The notes below the pieces were generated by a model. That model did not search any database and had not been told where the DNA came from. It worked only from the letters and a program-made list of their open reading frames with translations. From the NCBI GenBank assembly GCA_037447655.1, contig JBBHKE010000440.1:62001-126000 (forward strand): a DNA stretch of 64,000 nucleotides, written 5' to 3'. The stretch is from Zygnema cylindricum. Lineage: Eukaryota > Streptophyta > Zygnematophyceae > Zygnematales > Zygnemataceae. Shown piece after piece: positions 11,501-22,644 of the stretch (the stretch's first letter is position 1; each line of letters opens with the position of its first letter). Both the position numbers and the translations under genes were made by a program.

Positions 11501-13780
11501 GCTTATGGCTCGTCTGTCTCTATTTGGTCGCCATTTCTTTCTGTCTACACCCAAATGTTGCTCCATGGGTGGTTTTAACTGCAAGCGGTCTTTCCGTAGG
11601 AGGTTACAGTTACTATTTGGACAGTTTCCCTATTATGACCTTGGATTGGCAAGGAGGACTTTGCAATCTTTACCTTTCTTTGGTGATGGCACCTCTGGCT
11701 TATAAGGTGAGAGGGATGGAGAAACGGACAGGGAGGGGAAGAGAGATAGGGGGGAGTTGGGAGAGAGAGAGGGAGAGCAAAAAGAGTTTCGTTTCCAATT
11801 TTTTTTTTTTGGGATTGCTGTTTCTTGCTATTTTTTATAGAATCACAGTAAAGAAATGGTTGTCCAATTGATTTATTTTTCCCTTTCTCTTTCTCTTCCT
11901 CCCTACTTTCGGTTTATGTATTTTTCCTTCTGCAGTTTGACTCGGGTCTTTTGGGTTTCACGACTCTTTTTACAACTTTCCAAACAATTTTTATATTAGT
12001 AATATATCAAACTCTTCCGATGTTTTTTCCGGACTACTTATTCGACATTGACCAACAAATATGTCTATCCTCATTTGTGATCACAATTTTTCTAGTGATT
12101 TTGAAGGTAGTTTTCTTCCGCTTGCCATTTTTACTTTTGTTTTCTGTTTTTATTGAAGATTTTTGAACTGTTTTTTTAATATTTTCATAATATTCTTAAT
12201 ATTTACCAAATCTTTTATGAGGCGGGATTTTTTTGTTTCTCTGACTTCTTTTCAAATTCTAGAATCGAATCCATGTTCGCAGTTCCGTTTAGAAGATCGA
12301 ATGTTTGGACCATTTCGTGTTGGACTTTACTTCTTTGGACCCATATGTTTCTATGGGGCTTTTCTCTCGATTTCTGCTTATTGGTAAAGTACACCTAAAT
12401 TGTCACCTATGAGGGTTAAAAGAACTTATGTATGGATCCAGAATAGGGAAAAAGGGAGATGGAGAGAGTTTGGAGAAAAAATGACAAGATAAAGCAATGA
12501 AGACTTTAGAGGTGGAATTGAAAGGATTGTTGGAGTGAGAGCTAGGAGTTATTGGGAGTGAGGGGAAGAGAGCGAGCTTGGGAATGGTACAATTGTCAAT
12601 TTCTCATTCTCTATGCCATAACATCCACTCCGGCAAACAAAAAAATAGTCGGTTTTTGTCTAACTTATTAGTCTTAAAACTACTTTCCGCCAATATTTCA
12701 TAACTTTGAAAAATACACACAATTGCACAAAATACTATGAAACTTCCTATCGATGGCAATTTTTGACACAAGTTTTACACAATATAGACCACATCGCATC
12801 TATCGTAGTTTAAATTCTACAATTTTTACAAACTATTGTTCAATTTCTGTAAATTTCAATCCAGAAAACTTCAATTTCCAAAATGTACAAAAATAATTAC
12901 TGAACTTCTCCCGAGTTCATTAGGGGAAATGTTAGAATACTTCCGGACTGGCTTGAATTTTGTTCTGAAAACCAAGTTTTTTTCTTTGTTTATTTTATTT
13001 TTTCTTTGTAGGGATGTTCCCACCAATTTTGGCTACTATGTTACAACGAATTTCTTGTATATCACCTCTATTCTCACAATGTTTGTGTTTGGAACCGTGA
13101 TAGATTTCAAGGTGAGATTTAGGATGGAAAAGTTTTTTCCTCCCTTTGTCCCTCCGTCTCTGTCTTGCTCCACACACATCATTGCCACGTCACGGACTCT
13201 GCCTGTTTATGTTTTAGTGGATTGAAGGTGAGAAAACATGATTATTCCACGAGGATAAGTTGATGGCATGCGTGTCCGCTTCCATCTGCTTTATTTACAT
13301 CTCGTTCTCTCTTATGTTCTTTCTGGTTTTCTGTTTTTCTAACTTTATCTCTTTCTTTCAGATTTCTTTTTATCTTTGTCCTTAATGTATTCGACTCCGT
13401 GGCTGGTGGAATTCAGTGTCGATATTAAGGGGCACTTATAAGGAAACAAATCCTTTTTACATTCATGCGTTTCTCTTCTAACAATTTTCATATGAGTTTT
13501 AAACTTTTTTGCTTCTCAAGCCGCCATGGGAAGTGCAGTATTCTATAGAATTTTCCAGTTTTAACCCAATTTTTGTTGGTACTTACTGTAATCGCAGAGT
13601 TTTCGTAACACATCGATCTTCTTTACAATCTTTTGGGTTTTCGCCCGAATTTTGGATGCCACTCGTTTATTTGGACAGCATCACGATGATATTGAGCTCT
13701 TCATGATTTTTCTTTCTATTGTCCTAGCGTCCGCCTACGTTCGAACGCATCCGGAATGGGCGAAAGATTTGATTCCATAG
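8503..13780 (+). CDS. Multi-exon gene for a 408-residue multi-pass membrane protein, family not recognised
   Basis: Exons inferred by splice sites and phase: 8503-8542, 8586-8614, 8858-9003, 10048-10218, 11421-11706, 11936-12106, 12283-12383, 13012-13111, 13598-13780 (TAG at 13778). The introns are GT-AG, mostly with pyrimidine-rich acceptors, and the exon sum is 408 codons plus stop with phases agreeing at every junction. Residues 1 to ~85 are soluble and charged. From about residue 90 the protein is strongly hydrophobic, with roughly nine or ten predicted membrane spans and a short charged tail ending AKDLIP. The last seven exons are well supported. The first two are weaker: the 43 bp first intron and the ATG at 8503 (context CCATGG) were chosen because they give the right phase and no other in-frame ATG lies before exon 3. 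I see no catalytic motif and infer only a membrane location. The large second and third long introns (1044 and 1202 bp) hold nothing recognisable. Confidence 0.75.
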
Positions 13781-14305
13781 TCATTTTGTGCTAAGTCATC
13801 AGGAAGGATTGTTTTTGAAGCATAATTCGGTAAATATTCCAGTGTGACTGTATCGGTTCTGTTCGACGAAGGTTTTTAGTAGTATAATATCATGTTAGGA
13901 TTATAAAATTTTAATAAGTACAGATTGGAGTCGTAATATAATAGAATAGATAACAACTGCAATTAGCTAAATACATCGGTACACAACAGTGGTGGTTTCT
14001 GTCCAACATTGTACGTAACTTCGGTTTTTTTTCTGGAAGCCATTTTGTTTCACGTATCGTATAGTGTGCGTGTTCATTTTTCTTCGATCTATAACATGTC
14101 AAAGGAAAGTCCAGATGCAATTATTGAGAAACTTTTCATGCGATTTCCCATGTCGGAACATAATTGACACTATAAAGGTTACGTAAAGTCAAATTCTAAG
14201 AATTGGTACAAAAATTCATTGAATTGAAGTGATCAATAATAACTCTACGAATACCACTACAAAGACAAACAAAAGCATCGAAATTCTGGTTAAAGTGGAC
14301 ACAAA
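13781..14305. other. 3' flank of the membrane-protein gene
   Basis: About 500 bp of AT-rich sequence separates the stop codon from the inverted gene-fragment copy. No clear gene or repeat is visible, and no unambiguous polyadenylation site can be named. Confidence 0.5.
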
Positions 14306-14748
14306 CTGATAAATTTTTATCAAGTTGTAACTTTTGACATGTGAAATCATAAAAGGTTCCTCGACCACCGAGTAGTCACCAAATCTTCGATCAATAATAG
14401 CGAACTCAGTTTCACTCAATAATGATAGAGTAATCATGTATGAAGATACAGTCATCAATTTACTGCATACATTAGGGAAATAACTCCATCTTTAACAAAT
14501 ATTAAATGTAAGGGATGATTGCACTTAAGTATATACAACTAGAAGAGAACGACAATTCATTAAAAGGATCCAATAGCATATGGACATTCAATGTAACCTC
14601 ACCTGATATTTCTCCGCGGCAAAAGGGGTGGTAGAGGTGGGTGGTCCAGGAAGATAAGGAGGTTGTAATAAAAAGAAAAATACCAGAAATTGTAGTCGAA
14701 ATATGTGAATTGCTCATAGTAGTCAACGGTCATAGATCTTCCAGATGT
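14306..14748 (-). pseudogene. Two-exon gene fragment, copy 2
   Basis: This is the reverse-complement counterpart of 1553-1959. Block 1 is 14748-14603 (acceptor CCGCAG, donor GTGAGG) and block 2 is 14462-14306 (acceptor TGCAG), phases compatible. Conserved peptide pieces include YEQFTYFDYNF and RFGDYSVVEEP. A roughly 35 bp proline-coding insertion before the donor shifts the end of block 1 relative to copy 1. Similarity to copy 1 continues to about 14990. The first splice sites look better kept than in copy 1. The protein is not recognised. Confidence 0.5.
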
Positions 14749-15266
14749 CTGCGGAAAGAGAAGCAAAACATCTTTTATGGCAAAATGGGCCACAACTCGA
14801 CACATTGCCTTTGCAGACTACACCACTTATCGTTATTAGTGTTAAATTTTTTTAGCCACTTTGTGCACACTTGTCGGATTTTCAATCGAACACAGCCATT
14901 AGGAAAGTGAGAATCTTGCTCTCCAATAGCAACCATCGGGTTAAAAATCCGACAAGTGGGCACCAAGAAACCATGTTTTGAGTGGCGAATATAACTTTAA
15001 CACGAATTATCATTAGTGTTGAGATTCAAAAAAAGTGGCTACAGGATCGATCAATTACAAGACAGGAAGCTAAGGAAAACAACTCTCTATATGAGAAGAA
15101 AAGCTTAATTACTGAACAAAGAAGTAGATAGATTAATTACACAACAAAATAAGCCCTTAGTGCCAAGATAGAAGTAAAGAGAAATTGGAGAGAATCATTC
15201 AATTTATTGATTGATTGATTTCAATATTAAGCATGCGCACATTTTATATGTGTGGATGACTTAGGT

Positions 15267-16415
15267 ACTACGCTACTTGTGTTTTACGTAAAGGAATAAA
15301 ATCCTAACTTGTGAACTAAGTAATTGATCGACGGCCGCAATTCGCTACTTGACGTATACTCAAAATCTGCGACACTTTGTACTTGCCGTACACTAGACGT
15401 AAAAGATTACATTTCACTTAACTTGAGGTCTACTCAACCGTACATGTACCTAGTAATTTAACTCTCTCTTACGCAAAGTTGACTAACTTTGATTCTGGTC
15501 CTTAGTTGGAAATGGACACCGAAATCTACCAATTAGCGGTGTAGCTTAATGATCATGGCAACGGCGGTCGTGGTGAGCGTCAAGGTGGACCAGGTGGTAG
15601 TCGAAATGATGGAAGAGGCTGCGGCGAAGGATGTTGTTTTGGCGGCCATGAAAATTTCGAGGAGTTCTTTAGAGTGAGTCTGGAACAAAGTGTACGTCTA
15701 TGAGGGTTCTCTCTAGCTTTTTCCCTTTAACTAAGATGCCTATGGTGATGTTGCCTATGCCTTGAGGTTGTAAGATCCTATCATCTACCTTCTACACTAG
15801 TTTGGGTGGGATGCTTTTGAAAGATGTGAAGTGTTATCTTGTGAATGTTATGTGTATTGGGGTAGTAGAAGCTATGATCCAGTCATGGTCTAGAGGTTTT
15901 ATGTTGGAAATTGTCATTGTGTTTAACATTTCTCTAATTGTCATTGTGTTTAACATTTCTCTACCTGTCACTATGACTGTTACGTTATCCCCTTTCCCTC
16001 GTTTGTAGCGTGAAGCAAATGCCTCCCACACAGTCCATGAGTGTATTAACCTCACCGTTTCTGCCAGTTCTGGATTTGCTCGAAGATCTTGAAGTTGGCG
16101 TATGATTGTCCACTTTGCTTGGATCTCGCGTATGTCCCACATCTCCATCAAATCATTCTCATCTTTTGTCTCCGCTTCTTTTGATGTAGGAACGGGCCGC
16201 AACTCCTCTTAGGTGAAGATTCCCAAGAGGCTTCTCTCTTCAAGCAATCAGGTTACTTGTATTCTCCACTCTTCCTAGTCCCATACCTTGAACCTATCTA
16301 ATGGGTAAGGATTCCTAAGAGGCTTCTCTCCTCCAGCAATCGGGTTACTTGAATTCTCCAATGTTCGTAGTTTCATACCCTGAACCTATCTGATGGCCAC
16401 ATTGGGTCGATAACT
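15267..16415 (-). pseudogene. J1: decayed copia gag/protease region
   Basis: Reading leftward from a primer site at 16403-16415 (two mismatches to the family), the minus strand encodes gag-like sequence. Its best open stretch is 16202-15834, containing NDLMEMWDI and HSWTVWEAFASRYKR. It ends in DHDWIIAS..IHIT, which resembles the copia protease entry (Trp-Ile-Ile-Asp-Ser-Gly) with the Asp and Gly lost. No integrase or reverse transcriptase follows. A near-identical copy is J2 at 20991-22114. A tandem 22 bp duplication around 15930-15960 interrupts the frame. Confidence 0.6.
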
Positions 16416-16954
16416 TGTCGTTTTTGGACAACCATCTGAGCGATCAGAGGAATCTCCCGTGTCGTTTCGTTTTTGGACAACCATCTGAGCGATCGGAGGA
16501 ATCTCCCGCAGCCACAGACAGAATTGACTTAGCGCAGGCAATCACAAGATGGTCATTGAGAAAGATCACAAAGGTATTAATAGGAGATTGAGAGAGGAAT
16601 AGAGAGGATACAATTGGATTCACATTAGAATTGACAAGATAGTTGTAATTCAGCTTATAATACAAAAACTAGTCAAGGGGTCACTTAGTGTAAGCTAAGG
16701 GTAGCCCCCAAATATACTACAATAGAGTTCAGACGCTTGAAATCCCTAAATTTCAGCTGAGACTAAAGCTGAGTTCTTAACTACTCTCTAGCCTAATCTG
16801 TATACTGAATGTAATGATGTGAAATTTCTATGAAGTGTACACCTTTGTACTCTCACTAAATAATGTGTAACAAAGTGTTATCTTCTAAAAGCTTCTCTTG
16901 TGCATCATAAGCCCTATGTTTTGATTCCTTAAGCCTTAGTGAGATGCTTGTCTT
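16416..16954 (-). repeat. J1 LTR, truncated by element G
   Basis: This is the J LTR end adjoining the J1 primer site. The reverse complement ends ATGGTTGTCCAAAAACGACA, placing an ATG in frame with gag across the LTR end. It matches 22115-22644 of J2 closely, up to the point where the G LTR begins at 16955. Confidence 0.6.
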
Positions 16955-17961
16955 ATCAATTCTGTGTCTTTCATTAGACTACAAAATTCCGGAAGCCTCT
17001 AGATAGTTTTTACCTAACCCACTTCAAGCCACAACGAATGCTCCCTAAGGAGGCAAATTCACAGTTTGACTGCACCCCCATGTAGCCTAGACCCCGTTGA
17101 GTCCGTAGCAAAAAAAATCATTGAAAACGGCCAACCAGCCGATTAATTATAAGGTGGCAAAGATGCCAAGTTTATACAAACTCTCAAAGGGAGAGAGGTC
17201 ACCTACTACCAAATTCTCTAAGTCCTAAACGCCTCTCACAACCCTTATCTACTAACGTACGAACTAATCAAATGACTATAAGGTACAAAAAGGTACTACG
17301 GCCGATGTATTTTCTGTACGGCCTGTGTACGGCAAGGCCATTGAGTGGACGCATATCCACTTTTAACTCGTCTTTATGTTCCCCGGAATTCCTGCGACCA
17401 AATTTTATCCCTCTACGTGGCGCCAAGTCATGCCACGTCCATAAACGCCAAAGTGACCATTCTGCAATCTCGGCAGTGATATACGCGGTCGGATTAAATC
17501 CAACATTAAATGTCGGCCGTCGAAACAAATGTCCGATTCAGTTATTTCGTGCGAGATAATGTTCGCACTATATAAGACTTTGTTCTATCTTCTTTCGTTC
17601 GTCATTCCGTTAATCAAATTCATGGTCATAACAGAGTTTAAATAATTATCAAACCCAATGTATCCTAACGCACTTCTACGATAGACTGGAAAGAGCTCAG
17701 AGCTATGCCGCGCTCTGCCGGTCAGAGGTTCGAGTCCAGTCGGACTCAATCTTTTGTTGAGAGTGACATAAATCACTATTTAGTCTTACCTGCTGAGCTA
17801 GGACAGCCATGGCTCAACCACCCTCTCTATCCCTCAGTTACTACAACAAGTATGGTGGGTAGAGAGAGGAGGTGGAGGCAGGCTACCCGACTTTTTCTTT
17901 TCCTATTTGTACTAAACTATTTAGACCTACAAAATACCCTATAAATCTAATAATTTCAACA
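16955..17961 (-). repeat. Element G 3' LTR (A family)
   Basis: It is 1007 bp and aligns end to end with the LTRs of element A (1008 bp) in reverse complement, including the TG start at 17961. The outer terminus is mutated. It abuts a purine tract (CTCCC... at 17962) that is the polypurine tract of the element. An exact B-box in plus orientation lies at 17727-17737. Confidence 0.85.
17727..17755 (+). promoter_or_regulatory. tRNA-like B-box and T4 run, antisense in G LTR
   Basis: GGTTCGAGTCC at 17727-17737 fits the Pol III B-box consensus GGWTCRANNCC exactly. A TTTT terminator-like run follows at 17752-17755. A possible A-box-like GAGCTCAGAGC lies about 30 bp upstream. Transcription from it is untested. 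Confidence 0.5.
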
Positions 17962-18483
17962 CTCCCTTTATTTTCTAGTCTAACTTTAACTTTAGTCCAC
18001 ACTTTTCTCTACAATATTTTAACTTAGGAGAAGGCACTGGTTTTGTCATCATATCAATCACCATTTCCTCATTTGATTTATATACAACATTCACAATCTT
18101 ATTCTCAACTTTTTCTCTCAAAAATATCAACCTTATGTCTACATACGTAGCTTTGATATGATATTTTGGATTAGGTGCAATTGCAATGGCAGCTTGATTA
18201 TCACAAAACACTTCATGCACCCCTTTCTTCATATACCCTAATCTTGCAACAAGGACTTGACTCACATCAACTCTTTCACAGCAGAACAAGAGGCCATGTA
18301 CTCAGCCTCTATAGTAGACTGAGCAACCATCTTTTGTTGCTTGCTGCTCCAACAGCAAGCACCTTCCCCCACATACAACACATACCCAGAAGTGTATCTT
18401 CTCATAGGTGCGTCCCCATAACTAGCATCACTCCAAGTAGTGATGTTAGTGTGCTCCCCTCCCAAATGCAACCATAACTCTTG
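17962..18483 (-). pseudogene. Element G: RNase H end of a copia polyprotein
   Basis: The minus strand encodes the C-terminal RNase H domain of a copia polyprotein in two frames. TWSDASYGDAPMRR and AEYMASCSAVKEL are followed by VFCDNQAAIAIA and MTKPVPSPKLKYCREKCG. A frameshift near 18270 separates the halves. Homology to element A stops abruptly at about 18484, where unrelated sequence begins, so the rest of the element is gone. Confidence 0.85.
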
Positions 18484-20514
18484 TTGTTTTTGAAGATTTA
18501 GTTTCGTGCGTACGTGAAATTTGGTGCGCACGCGATGTTTCATGCGTATATATTTACCTGATGTACTGTGGAGGTTTGATGAGATTTGTGGATCGAGGGA
18601 GTAATTGTACGAATGAATTTAAAGTGGCGTAAAGTACAAATTGAGTGACGCGAAGAAGCGTACGAAAAATACGGAATGCGAAATAGAAATGGACGGCGGA
18701 TCGCGAAGCGATCCAATGTGAAATATTCGAAGAGGCTGAAATGGTACGCCGCACGTACAAAACAAAATGTGACAAGGCGCATTTATTGCAAAGGACGCGC
18801 TTTCGGTACGGAGAGGATTTGGAAGGTACGATTTCATTTCGGCAAGTGGTTCGTGGTACACTTGGCGGGTGGACGGCGTCCGCCGATATTTTTAAGGGTT
18901 TACACTATACTTGAGGATGTTTTATCAAGTGGGCCGTACGTATGTGATGTCGGCTCGGTACGTGGACTTATTGGCAAGTGACTAAGCAAGTTGTCACTTA
19001 TGACGCGGATTTGTAGACGCGCCGGTGTAAATATTTGAAACAATAATTTTTTGTCTTATGCGAATTAATGATTTAGTATTGATTAAAATAAGTTTTATTT
19101 AGGTGATTAATAAGGGTTTCGGCAGTATAATTTGTGTGTATGTAGTGTCGTACTTTCAAACAAGTGTACTCTTATGATTAGTCGACTCTCAGGTGTACAC
19201 TTACACTTAGGATTATTTTTCGTAATAGGTTCTCAGGGTGTAGTACTACTTAGTGGAAGTTACGTTGGTTATCTTGACATGTAGCGATTCGTTGACAGCT
19301 CACAAGTGTATATATATGAATGAGCTTTGTTAAGAAAATAATCAATGCAGGTTAGAAAAGTAAGGACCAAATATGTAGTATTCTAGGGTTGTCGATTAGG
19401 TCATGCACTTTTAATGATATAATGATAATTTGATTATACTTTGATTATACTTTTGTTTATGTGTGATGCATTCGTTTTTATTATTTATTTATGTTATGTT
19501 ATATATATGATTGATATGCATTGTTTATGCATTTGTCTTAGGGTTTGTTTATGTTGACTATGTTGGTTTCAAAGCTTTATCTTCAGGAGATAAGGCTGTG
19601 AGGGGAGGTTTATAACTTAGAATATTTTTTGGGTCCTTGAAGTTGTAATACTTACCTTGTATAGTGTGACAGTAGATGAGTAACTCTGAGTGTAGCGTAC
19701 GGTCTGATAGACACGCGTCTGTATGAGAAACAATACAGAAAAGGCGGAATGAATCTTGACACATGTAACACATCGAACAAAGTCAAACCGGCGCATCAGA
19801 CGGATGAAAAGGAATACCGGACATCTGGGAAAGCAAGTGTGAAAAATAAATATAGGACGTCGATTTGAACTGAACTAACGGTTACGATTTAAGTGTGGAC
19901 CACAAGTGACGAAGTACTCCGTAAGCACTCCAAATATTCATACAAGATTAACCACAGCCGGTTGGACTTATTTAACTACTGCTGACAAAGCAGCAACATT
20001 GGGTGTACGACATCAAATGAAGAAAACTTGAACAAACGTTTTTTGGAGTTTAGCTAATTTAAATTTAGTGTGACACTGCTTGATTTAGGTTAGTGGAAAA
20101 AGACATTTTTGGAAGTACAAGGTACTCTGTCGTACTATAGTACAGCACGACTATTCAATCTCATTGGTCAAAAGGATCAGTAGATAGACACTCAGTGTAT
20201 AAAAGTTTAGGACTTAGAAACATTTGAACAACTAGTTTTGGGATAATGCAAATCTGAATGCAGTTTTTTTGAAACTTGCAGATGTCATATCTTATGGTTT
20301 ACTAGTTCAATTGTGCTGTAATTTTGGGAATTGACAGTGTGTATATTGGTCATATTTTAAGCTGAATTTGGTGTAATTTGTACTATTGAATCAGGTTTTA
20401 TAGTGAGTGAAACATCAGTGTTTGATTGGTTTCTTGGTTAGCTTCTGTGTAAGTTATATCTAATTCTACCACTACTGCTGCAGCTCCACTTGTACCGGTA
20501 GTCATAGAACAACA
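18484..20514 (+). repeat. F-family LTR/leader region
   Basis: The region has no credible coding sequence. Its right half (about 19720-20514) is similar to 36133-36930. Its left end (18488-18640) resembles 61487-61640, including CTGTGGAGG. It ends at a primer site and gag start, so it is read as the LTR and leader of an F-family copia element. The length and the mixed similarities mean it may be a composite. The left boundary is uncertain. Confidence 0.45.
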
Positions 20515-20688
20515 GGTTATGGGCCTGTCTCCAAGAATACCAGTGTTTAATGGGCAGAAGTATGCTTGCTGGGTGGATATGGTTGAGTCATATTTTGAAA
20601 CTGCAGCTTTGCAGGAAGTGATAGATGGATCTCTTGATGAAGCTGATCTATCATGGGCGAAGAAAAATTCGTCAGCTCGGAACGCCCT
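20515..20688 (+). pseudogene. F: 5' end of copia gag, cut by an assembly gap
   Basis: A primer site GGTTATGGGCCTG lies at 20515-20527. The ATG inside it opens a frame reading MGLSPRIPVFNGQKY, then a tryptophan-containing segment typical of the start of copia gag. The frame is also open upstream through ..PVVIEQQ, as in the other families. It reaches a gap at 20689-20698, and the sequence after the gap is not recognisably gag. Confidence 0.6.
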
Positions 20689-20698
20689 NNNNNNNNNN
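20689..20698. other. Assembly gap (10 N)
   Basis: Ten undetermined bases inside the F gag fragment. Confidence 1.
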
Positions 20699-20990
20699 TT
20701 TCATGATCCATGTACATACCAACTAATCTGGAGTTCAATTCGCTTTATATTAGAAAATGAAGATCACATGCCGTTCATGTTTCACAGCGTCTAAAACTCA
20801 TATGCAGTTCATCGCTTAACCCTGGCAGCTAATTAATGAATCAAGTGTTCAATCCTAAAATAAGAAAATACATTTTGTGTTCATCGCATCATGCATACAG
20901 TAGGTGTATATATTTTACATGCGTACGAATTGTAACTTTAGTTAATTAGTTATTTAAATTACTAAGAGAGGTTAAAAAGATGACATACGT

Positions 20991-22114
20991 ACTACGCTAC
21001 TTGTGTTTTACATAAAAGAATAAAATCCTAACTTGTGAACTAAGTAATTAATCGACGGTCCCAATTCGCTACTTGACGTATACTCAAAATCTGCGACACT
21101 TTGTACTTGCCGTACACTAGAAGTAAAAGATTATATTTCGCTTAACTTGAGGTCTAATCAACCATACATGTACCTAGTACTTTAACTCTCTCTCACGCAA
21201 AGTTGACTAACTTTGACTTATAGTCCTTAGTTGGGAATGGACACAGAAATCTACCAATTAGCGGTGTAGCTTAATGATAATGGCAACGGCGGTCGTGGTG
21301 AGCGTCAAGGTGGACCAGGTGGTAGTCCAAATGGTGGAAGAGGCTGCCGCGAAGGATGTCGTTTTGGCGGCCATGAAAATTTTGAGGAGTTCTTTAGAGT
21401 GAGTCTGGAACAAAGTGTACGTCTATGAGGGTTCTCTCTAGCTTTTTCACTTTAACTAAGATGCCTATTTTGATGTTGCCTATGCCTTGTGGTTGTAAGG
21501 TCCTACCATCTACCTTCTATACTAGTTTGGGTGGGATGCTTTTAAAAGATGTGAAGTGTTCTCTTGTGAATGTTATGTGTGTTGGGGTAGTAGAATCTAT
21601 GATCTAGTCATGGTCTAAAGGTTTTATGTTGGAAACTATCATTGTGTTTAACATTTCTCTACCTGTTACTATGACTGTTTCGTTATCCCCTTTCGCTCGT
21701 TTGTAGCGTGAAGTAAATGCCTCCCACACAGTCCATGAGTGTATTAACCTCACCGTTTCTGCCAGTTCTAGATCTGCTCAAAGATCTTTAAGTTGGCGTA
21801 TGATAATCCACTTTGCTTGGATCTCTCGTATGTCCCCAAATCTCCATCAAATCAATCTCATCCTTTTTCTCCGCTCCTTTTGATGTAGGAACGGGCCGCA
21901 ACTCCTCTTAAGTGAAGATTCCCATGAGGCTTCTCTCCTCAAGCAATCAAGTTACTTATATTCTCCACTCTTCCTAGTCCCCTACCTTGAACCTATCTAA
22001 TGGGTGAGGATTCCTAAGAGGCTTCTCTCCTTAAGCAATCGGGTTACTTGAATTCTCCACTGTTCGTAGTTTCATACCTTGGACCTCTCTAATAGCCAGA
22101 TTGGGTCCATAACC
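20991..22114 (-). pseudogene. J2: decayed copia gag/protease region
   Basis: This is a close copy of J1. The primer site is at 22102-22114, and the frame across it reads QKRQVMDPIWLLERSK. Gag-like sequence follows leftward with more stops than J1. Similarity between J1 and J2 begins abruptly near 15267 and 20991 and covers gag, primer site and LTR. They are either two insertions of one family or a segmental duplication. Confidence 0.6.
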
Positions 22115-22644
22115 TGTCGTTTTTGGATAACTATCTGAGAGATCAGAGGAATCTCCCCTGTTGTTTTTGGACAACCATCTGAGCAATCAGAGGAATCTCC
22201 CGCAGCCACAGACAGATTTGACTTAGCGCAGGCAATCACAAGATGGTAATTGAGAAAGATCACAAAGGTATTAATAAAAGATCGAGAGAGGAATAGAGAG
22301 GATAGAATCACATCAACATTAGAATTGACAAGATAGTTGTAATTCAGCTCATAATACAAAAACTAGTCAAGGGGTCACTTAGTGTAAGCTAAGGTGAGCC
22401 CCCAAAGATATTACAATAGAGTTCAGACGCTTGAAATCCCTAAATTTCAGCTGAGATTAAAGCTGAGTTCTTAACTACTCTCTAACCTAATCTGTATAAT
22501 GAATGTAATGATGTGAAATTTGTATGAAGTGTACACCTTTGTACTCTTACTAAATAATGTATAACAAAGTGTTATCTTCTAAAAGCTTCTCTTGTGCATC
22601 GTAAACTCTATGTTTTGATTACTAAAGCCTAAGTGAGATGCTTA
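22115..22644 (-). repeat. J2 LTR (partial)
   Basis: It matches the J1 LTR up to the point where J1 is interrupted (16954). Beyond 22644 I cannot place the LTR start, so the true LTR may extend further right. Confidence 0.5.
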
